Shown here in pieces: positions 56,741-64,000 of a stretch of 64,000 nt of DNA. Source of the DNA: Davidsoniella eucalypti (taxonomy: Eukaryota > Ascomycota > Sordariomycetes > Microascales > Ceratocystidaceae); assembly GCA_004009845.1 (NCBI GenBank), contig RMBW01000016.1:62001-126000 (forward strand), read 5' to 3'. Positions within the stretch are counted from its first letter, which is position 1, and each line of letters opens with the position of its first letter. The position numbers were made by a program, and so were the translations under genes. Below the pieces are notes generated by a model. The model was not told the DNA's origin. It made no database searches and saw only the letters and a program-made list of their open reading frames with translations.

Positions 56741-59700
56741 TCATACGGAGTTTGCGAAAATGTCTAGATGCATAATCTATCATACAAAAGTTGCTTCATT
56801 TAAGTTGAGTTCACATGATTTGTGACTCGATTTATCACAGCGGCAGCCCAGGAGATTCCCAGCATGTTTTACAGTAGAAAATCCCCCTCAATCGTATCGA
56901 GAGTGCAGAAATATGCTGTAAGATTCAGCTAGGTGGCCTATTCAAGCAGTTGAGGCGATGTGTGTGTGGGTAAAATGTAAGAAGTTAGCTGCATGAAATT
57001 ACTTTTGGCAGGCCAATCACATCAAGAATGGTTTCTTTTGCTATCTTCCATCGTTGATTGTTGGTGAAAGTATGATATATTCTGTGATCAAGACTTGCCT
57101 AGGCTCAGAGGTTGATAAAAAATGCTGGATACTGGACAAATCATGGGATCATATCGTAAAGACCAACTTTGTACTATCGTGACGGTTGTAAAGAAAGCTC
57201 TTGTGTGACAGAAAATTCCAAGTGTTTATCGTGTAAGCGAGCTTGAATTTGACGTTAATCGAGTGTTTCTCAAAAATATAATATTGAGAGAGTAAGATGT
57301 TACCATGTTTGCTTAGGTCTATCTCTATTAATAAACAACCCAGTAATATTATTTAAAGCTGTCAAAGTGGCATCAGTACTCGGCATCTTTTATGATGTAT
57401 GTGATGCACAAAATGCGGAATCCATTACTATGATATTCGTTATCCGATATTCTGAAAGTTGGTATGGTTCGTGATTTTACTATCAAACCCGAAGATAGGG
57501 TACTGAGAACAGTTCAATGCCATGGTACATTCGAAGCTTGGACGTCAGTGAAACATAAAGACGTGTTCTTGGGCAGAAACACCAAGGTGTGCTTATAGAG
57601 TTGATAGAGTGGCACTTCTAAAGTTGTTCAGTGAAGTCAATATATATCGTTAGGCTTTCTTGGTAGAGTTTCTTTTCAAATAGAAGTTTGGACCGTCATG
57701 AACCTAATGCGCGCGTTTTAGAACTAGGTTAAATTACTGCAAAGGTATGATTTTGAGTAGAAGAGCGAACAGCCAGTTACAGAGGCGATCGAGTTGGCAT
57801 TGTCCTAGTTCCTGAATGAAGCCGATGTTCCAAAGTGCTGTATATCACAACGTGGTTTTGGCATGGGTTTATCTTGTTTATCAGTGACTTTAAGGGCATG
57901 TTGTTGAGTAGGTTGCAGATTTGGTGTTTTTGGCAGTGTCGTGGTCCCTAGATCAAGCCAATGTTTTAAAGTCCTTTAGATCACGAGTCTTTCTTGATAG
58001 AGACAATAGGGGGCTAGTTGTAGAGTTGATAAAGTTGTCTTCGGGTTTGAATTAAGACATTACGCCCCAGTCTTTGGCATCGTGAGCTTCTCTTGGAAGG
58101 GTCTTGTAACTTCTAGTTGTGGACTTTGATAGTGATGGGTTCGTTATGCTTGAAAGTCTATTATTTTGCTAATAGCGTAATACCAAGCCTTTACTAAAGA
58201 TTTCGTGCCACGTTTCTCATATTTAATACTACATCTCATCTTATATCCCATAGACATCTCTCGATTCATACCACCAACAGCTATTGAATATGACCATGTT
58301 TGAGGGAAATTCGATAAAGTTTACTGATCTTGCGAGAAATCTCTCAGCAGGAAGATTTGTCACAATATTAGACTCTACGGGTGAGCGGTGGCAAAAGAGC
58401 ATATGACACCATGTTTTTGGTTAGATCCGACACCCGTTTGTCAATGGGGTCGGGAAAGTGTTGGTCCCCGTGGCGAAGACCTCGATGAGATGGTACGAAG
58501 GGTGCCAATTCATAGTTTTAGGCCGATCTTTAAGTTTAGATCCCATACGTAAGGGGGGTGGAAAAGGTAACGGTGGTAATTACTACTGCTGGGCTCTGAA
58601 GTGATCTACTATGAAGTTCATGCAAATAGCCTTCGAATACGCTCTGTAAAAAAATAGGAATTGCTGTTTGGAACGCAGATTTGGTATCTTGTCAATCATA
58701 GCACATTTCGTAGTATGTATGATGTAGATAGCAAAAAAATACCCTACCAAGCCTAATTGTCAATAGTGAACAGCTCATACAAGAATAAACGTAAGTGATT
58801 TAACTAAATAATTAAATAGTTATTGTGAGGTGGATGAGTTCCATCATTTTCGATGGGCCGTGCAAGATCGATGAGATCTAGATCTGGATGTAAAATATGG
58901 CTGTTAAGCAACGGGTAGCGGTCTGGAGTCTCCTGGGTAGCGGTCTGGAGTCTCCTGGGTAGCGGTCTGGAGTCTCCTGCAGGCTAGAACTAAAAACAGA
59001 CCTGCGCTATAGGTATAATAGAGAACAGCACAATTGACGATCAAGTTCCATGAGCATGGCAAGGCCTTGAAATTGATTGAAGGCATGCCGTGTTGCGACT
59101 CTAAAGATGCGCAATAATTAACCCAAGAATACCAAGCTCATCACGAAGGGCTCTGGAAATTTACACTGGTCCAGTTCCATTAGAAGATCTGAACTTGGAT
59201 GGCACAAAATGAGCAAATATGTTTTTCCAGCCAATTGATCAGTATGTTGTCCGAGTACTTGGTTAATTTTAGTGCCCTTCCAGTGTAAGTCAGTGTAAGT
59301 AGAAGAGTATTGTTCCAGTGATTGTTGAGAACATGGTGGCATAAAGGTATCAATTAATATTTTCCAGACTCTACAAGGTACCTTAAGGGCCAAACTTGGG
59401 GTGGAGGTACATAAACATAGTGGGGCAAGGTGAAAGAGTACTTTGCTTTTCCTAATTGGGAAGCACTGCCAAGAAATTTAGAACAAAGCTAAAATGTGGG
59501 GGGCAAAGTGGCAAAGTGCAGCAAGATATGGCAATATGGGCTATTGCAATTTGAGCGAGTTGTGTTGTCGGGAGAGCCAAAAAAGGCAGTGATGGGAAGC
59601 GGATAGACGGTAGTTTGTGCTGCTGTATTTGGGTTGCAGTCGCGTCTATGTCAGGCGAACGGGCGCTGAAATCATCAAGCGAGACTCGATGACACCCTGC

Positions 59701-60386
59701 CAAGCTTTATTTAGCGGAACACCTAACAATGCTTGACATGTTGTGCGACGTCTTGGCATTTCTTGGCATTGCAAATAGACAACAAGCAACTCTATATGAC
59801 TTCACGTCGTATCGTGCCCAGCATTTCACGACCGTATATCGCGAATTATACAGCGAATTTTACAGCGAATTTGGCACAGCGTCTCTGGGGAAATACCCCT
59901 ACACTGTGGCGAGGAGCGCAGCATAGTTTGGGAATCCCAGCATCTGCGCTAAAGACTGCACACTCAGTTATCGGGTCTGGATTTCAGACTAGATAGGAGC
60001 CTGGCTCTTGTCTGCATTCGGCGATGCTGGTTTTAGAATATAAAAAAAAGATATAACCAATATAATATATCCGCTCATTATCTCGTAGACACCTGAAGCT
60101 AGCGCGAAAAGGATTGGGGTCTAAGCCGCACTGAAGATGGCCGGATTGGGCACTGCTACTGAGTTACTGGCTTCTCACCCCCCGTAGTTGAATTGAACAA
60201 GGCGGATAGTACTATATGGCAGCGTATCTAAGTAGTCACCCTCGTAGAAAGAGACTGACTCGCAGTGTAGAAGCACATAATATCATATAGACACTCGAGA
60301 CGAGCATTGGAAAGGCCATGGTCTTCGGTAGTTACTGCTGCTGCTCTAAAACCCACCCAGTAGAGGCAAGAGACACTGGCTAGTTC
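56741..60386. other. Non-coding part of copy D
   Basis: The mirror of the corresponding stretches in B and C, with the degenerate array at about 57590-58110 and no retroelement X. No gene is seen. Confidence 0.45.
58913..58978. repeat. Triplicated 22-bp unit
   Basis: Three perfect head-to-tail copies of a unit that starts GGGTAGCGGTCT and ends GGAGTCTCCT. A, B and C have one unit at the matching place, so the expansion is specific to D. Confidence 0.85.
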
Positions 60387-60587
60387 TCAAAACAGCAGTC
60401 CTGGTAGAGTGCTGCTGATGTATGTTGTGGTTTCCAAATAGGGCGTCACTCCTACGTCAGTACTGTTCTGAGCAAACAACCCATGGGAAAACCATCCACT
60501 AGTCCACAACAGCACTTCAAGATTATCCATATCCACTAGCCTCAACTTTATCTTGTTATCCACGCCGTCTAGGCTGAACAGGGTCAA
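60387..60587 (-). other. Small conserved open frame of unknown nature (copy D)
   Basis: The counterpart of 16278-16478 with two replacements. It has no ATG. Confidence 0.25.
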
Positions 60588-60758
60588 GGCAATTTTGCCA
60601 TCCGCCGTTCCGTTCTTGGACGTGTGTCTCTCAGTTCAACATGTATCTCTTAGTGTGTGTTAAAACTAGCCGCTCTCTAAGCCCCTCCTACTTCCGGCCT
60701 TTGCAGCATCAGCTGCCATTGCTTCAAATTTCACTGACTTTAGCGTTCTTTAGAGACG

Positions 60759-61323
60759 TATAAATCAATGCCCAGTCACCCTCCGACTTTCTCTCAAAAC
60801 TTTCTCGTTGACAAACCACAGACCATCGATAAAAGTCCAATTTTCCCTACACATCTTGTTCCCTTTACTACAGTGTTACATTTTCCATTGTGTCTATAAG
60901 TCCCTGGAGATTGCTTCACTGTTTGAAGACCTTGACTGCTGTAGAGTGTTCTACGTTTTTGTTCCTCCTCTTCCTGGCATTTCTGAACGCCATCCTCCTT
61001 TCTCTTGTTGGTGATCTTCACTTACTGGTTAGGTACGTTTCCCCTTCATCTTTCCACCTATTTAGCGGCCTGATCTGGCTTTGATGAACATCAGCACTAA
61101 TATGTCACTTCTAATTTAGTTGAAGGTCTCCGAACCTTTCTTTTTGGCGTCTCTGTAATAGAACGCCATTAAAATTTCTTTTATCAGCCTCCTTCGCTCA
61201 CAGGCTAGGTACGTCTGCCCTGTATTCCTTCACCTTTTTCCCTTCCACTCTTTTACCACTGATCTGGCTATGGTGAGAACCATTGCTGACGTGTTACTTC
61301 TTATCTAGGAATCGGCTGTCAAG
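60759..61323 (+). promoter_or_regulatory. Promoter and two-intron leader of the zinc-finger gene (copy D)
   Basis: TATAAAT is at 60759-60765, and putative introns are at 61033-61119 and 61209-61308. Sequence before about 60960 follows copy A, and sequence after it follows copy B. The boundary of the proposed conversion tract therefore lies in the leader. Confidence 0.5.
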
Positions 61324-62385
61324 ATGGTCCGTCTTGGAGATTTTGTCTTGGACCCTAACAGTTTCGTAAACCCGGAGTGGTTCCTCGATTTCCTCCCGGT
61401 CGGCACTGTCGATCCTAAACTTTTGAGTATCGGAAGTGAGACTGTGGCGGCAGTCTCTGGCGGGGCCGCGCAAGCCCCGCCCACGCTCAAGGTGGCTGAT
61501 GACGCCGCAGCTAGCGAGAAGCCAGCCGCCTTGGAGGGTGAGTGGGATGTGGAAGACCTGTTCAGGGAGCCTGAAGGCTTCGACTGGACAAAGTTTTTGG
61601 ATTCCCCCCTTTCACCTTCCCTTTCCCCCCTCGTCGCCGCCCCTGCCATTGCCGCTCCAACAGTAGTAGAAGCTGTTGAAGCCTTCGTCCCACTTTGGCT
61701 CCCCGCACCTCCCGCACCTCCCGCCGCGCCTATTGAGGCTGCGGAGGTTGTGGAGACTGTGGAGGCTGTGGAGACGGCTCTGGCCCCAGCAGGCCCCGTG
61801 GCTGCTGATGAAACCGATGGCTCCACCGGTAGCGAGGAGCCTACGCGCCCAAATGTGGCGGCTCGGACTCGAGTCCGCCGCCCAGTAGCGGCGCGAGTCT
61901 TCCGGCCTAGTGCAGTCATCGGCCAGCAGGTGGGAAGCTCTTCCCCACCACTTGCTGGGGGAATCTTTTCAGGGGCCCGGGTCTTCATCACCAAGATGAC
62001 CGGGTTCCTAAAACACGCGCCTCTCCCACACCACGGGCAACTGCCGTTGCGGAGAGAAAATGGGAGCCGCTACTTGGAGTGCCCAATCTGCCAAGCGGCA
62101 TTCGCTGTGCCCCCGAGGGTCTCGGATGCCGACGCAGCCAAGAGCGTGCGCACTAATGTGCGCAGACACTTCATGAACGTCCATATGGACGCTCGTGTTG
62201 CTTGCATCTCGTCCGGTCGTTGCGCCGACCGGGCTGATAATCTTAAGGCCCTGTGTGCAAAGCACGGATGCGTGCACACAAGGGCCAGCGGAATGGTGTC
62301 CTCCTACCGCGACCCGGCAGGCACCGATGTTGCCGCTCATATGAAGGGCGGGTGGGGATCGTTTGTGTCCCACTTCTCCTTGTGA
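61324..62385 (+). CDS. C2H2-like zinc-finger protein of the repeat unit (copy D)
   Basis: A 353-residue intact ORF. It differs from copy B at one residue (Glu116 for Asp) but from copy A at dozens of residues. The zinc-binding core is C253-x2-C256 ... H282-x4-H287, followed by the second Cys/His cluster and the conserved C-terminus HMKGGWGSFVSHFSL. The acidic/aromatic activation-like segment is at about 71-88. Confidence 0.75.
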   Translation: MVRLGDFVLDPNSFVNPEWFLDFLPVGTVDPKLLSIGSETVAAVSGGAAQAPPTLKVADDAAASEKPAALEGEWDVEDLFREPEGFDWTKFLDSPLSPSLSPLVAAPAIAAPTVVEAVEAFVPLWLPAPPAPPAAPIEAAEVVETVEAVETALAPAGPVAADETDGSTGSEEPTRPNVAARTRVRRPVAARVFRPSAVIGQQVGSSSPPLAGGIFSGARVFITKMTGFLKHAPLPHHGQLPLRRENGSRYLECPICQAAFAVPPRVSDADAAKSVRTNVRRHFMNVHMDARVACISSGRCADRADNLKALCAKHGCVHTRASGMVSSYRDPAGTDVAAHMKGGWGSFVSHFSL

Positions 62386-64000
62386 GCGCCAACTTTGGTG
62401 CTCGGGACGTGATCTTGACCCATGGCCAAGGGTACTGGGCATCTACAGCTCGAAGACTGCTAGACTGCTTAGATCCTTGACCATCGCCGGTGTAGATCAT
62501 CCCGGAAGGACACATTCTTGTGCGTGTGTGCCATTGCTACCGAAGCATGGCACATTTGGGTATATCTGGGTTGGGGTTTTGTGTTTGGCGTTTGGGGTTC
62601 TGGTTTGGCGTTCTGGTTTTTGATATATTTCTTTGCATTTTTACTGCATTCATGGGCTGTGGCACAACAGAAATACACACCCACAATAGATTTCTTCCTT
62701 TCTTTCTTCCGCAAAACTTGTATCTCTCTCTATGCAATGTGAAATGTAAAATGATTCAAGACATGTCATCCAAATGCAAATAGAACATCATTTCAATAAG
62801 TTGGCACACTAAATTATGAAATAATGCCCTTCTAGAAATGAACAGCAAACTAGTCTAGTACCCCAAACGCACAAAACTGAGCAACAGTCTCTATATGCCA
62901 TGATACTTCGACCTCACCACTTTTTTAGTCGTTACCTACACAACAAACAGCACTACAGATTTGTGTCATAGCTTTCTTCTCCTAATTTCTCGTGCTCTAT
63001 TATTCACTTACAACCTCTTCTACATAACAACAACTGACGTTTTTACTGACCCAGAAAGAGATGCAGCAAAATAATCGGTGCCGCGACTCTAATTAGTTAT
63101 TCCAGAAATGCCAGTTTCTACCTAATTATATTCTAATATCTGACTACATACCAACAAACATATAATTAACTTATTGAATCTTGAATCTAGGATACAAGTA
63201 TGTAGAGATATCCAAAGATATCTTTATGGATATGTACAACGTACAACATGCCCACTACTATAACATAAATGAGTGTAGTGAGATGTCTCTTTATCCATTA
63301 TCAGACCAGCGTCATGTTTTCCCTGTGGAGACTTCACGTAACACAGAACTGAAGCGCCGAATAAAGATCTATCCCATGGAATATCTTGACCAATAGTTAA
63401 GCTACACACATATATTGGGCAAAAGCTTCATTGTGCGACCGAGGAATCTGGAAAATCAAGTTTTAGATCGCATCAAGTTTGATGCCGTGAATTTCGGTCC
63501 CGTGCTGGGACCATCGGGTTTATGAGTCTCTCCTTTGGAGAATGGTTTATTTTATATATATTTGTTTTTGTTGTTATCAGTGGAGGTACGGACTACTAGT
63601 TTTCTAGGGGGCTATGGGCAGGTGTCGTCTCGCACATACAAAGATATTCAGTTTGTCGAGCAGAGGACTTTAAATATCTGTCCGGTAATCAATCTGGCGT
63701 CGTATGATTTTACTGATTTAGGTAGATGTTAAATATAATCAAATCAAATCCTGTCCCCGGGACCAGGGCCGGGATACGGAGATGGAAACGGTACTACATA
63801 TGTCGCAAATACGAAGAATGATCGCAAACGCAAAGAAGAGGTTGCAAGTATTATTAACAAGCCTCCTATCCGCTCATATCTCTTACATGGTGTTACCCAA
63901 TTTGAGTTGGGATGTATTTCGAGATGGGGGACTTTGCCAAGGAGAATTACCAGTTGAAACTGACCAACTAATGTAGATACGAAGTCTGTGACGTATAGAA
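62386..64000 (+). other. 3' flank of the zinc-finger gene in copy D
   Basis: Non-coding DNA. Up to about 62560 it follows B. From about 62760 it is nearly identical to A. It shows the empty site of the solo LTR found in A (GGACTTTAAATATC, about 63665-63678). No gene is seen before the window end. Confidence 0.55.

Larger units (their letters stand above)
51258..64000 (+). repeat. Copy D of the large repeat unit, runs off the window
   Basis: S (51258-51372 and 54401-54888) is split by a 3.0-kb insertion. After it come micro-ORF (55133-55189 -), the decayed ORF (55664-56740 -), non-coding DNA with the degenerate array (about 57590-58110), a 22-bp triplication (58913-58978), small frame (60387-60587 -), the zinc-finger gene with leader (60759-62385), and a 3' flank like that of copy A. 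The final bases match A up to about 20310, so the copy continues past 64000. Confidence 0.85.

Noticed and set aside
1..64000. tRNA, rRNA, CRISPR arrays or bacterial-type operons
   Set aside because: No cloverleaf-forming or rRNA-like sequence was recognised, and the spliceosomal introns show a fungal nuclear genome.

Overview
The window looks like a transposon-rich, gene-poor part of a filamentous ascomycete (Pezizomycotina) nuclear genome. The reasons are short spliceosomal introns of 57-100 bp with GTA(A/C)GT donors, CTAAC-like branch sites and YAG acceptors, a PRMT5 (Skb1 type) gene fragment, a fungal non-LTR retrotransposon of the RNase H-bearing (I/Tad-like) type, a small secreted candidate effector gene, and AT-rich decayed DNA around GC-rich islands. 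I cannot name a species.

The main structure is a family of very large repeats. Five copies of one unit of about 11 kb lie in the order 0(-), A(+), B(-), C(-), D(+), where '+' is the direction in which the unit's zinc-finger gene reads. Copy 0 is 1-66 plus 5341-8457, A is 10191 to about 20440, B is about 20511-32381, C is about 36431-48347, and D is 51258 to the window end. A/B and C/D are therefore giant inverted pairs, and B/C are direct repeats. A sub-repeat of about 0.6 kb lies inverted at both ends of B (21214-21828 and 31894-32381) and C (37376-37956 and 47738-48347), and at one end of 0, A and D. B and C thus look like complete elements of about 11 kb with long inverted terminal repeats. 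No transposase is recognisable in them.

Each unit for which the region is present carries one convincing gene: an intact 352-356-residue protein (17209-18267 +, 23458-24519 -, 39605-40675 -, 61324-62385 +). It has an acidic/aromatic and Ala/Pro-rich N-terminal half and a C-terminal C2H2-like zinc-binding region. In A and D the gene has a TATA-like site and a leader with two sequence-related introns; B carries the same two introns. The ORF of D is almost identical to that of B, while the flanks of D match A, which points to an ectopic gene-conversion tract over the gene. The rest of each unit is AT-rich and mostly non-coding: a decayed ORF region, an 18-codon micro-ORF kept in four copies, a degenerate internal array and several minisatellites whose copy number differs between units.

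Other material sits between and inside the units. Copy 0 is split by 5.27 kb (67-5340) that holds a secreted candidate effector (1607-2342 +) and a 5'-truncated, frameshifted PRMT5 gene (3891-5340 -). The 0/A spacer (8458-10190) and the C/D spacer (48348-51257) carry the same dead secreted-protein gene in opposite orientation, as expected if the C-D block is a reverse-complement duplicate of the 0-A block. Between B and C (32382-36430) lie a decayed unrecognised gene and a small two-exon ORF. Younger insertions are three copies of a 0.7-1.15 kb non-LTR element with a (TAAA)n tail and 14-16 bp target duplications, a probable 420 bp solo LTR in A, and a LINE of about 2.8 kb with a poly(A) tail inside the terminal repeat of D.
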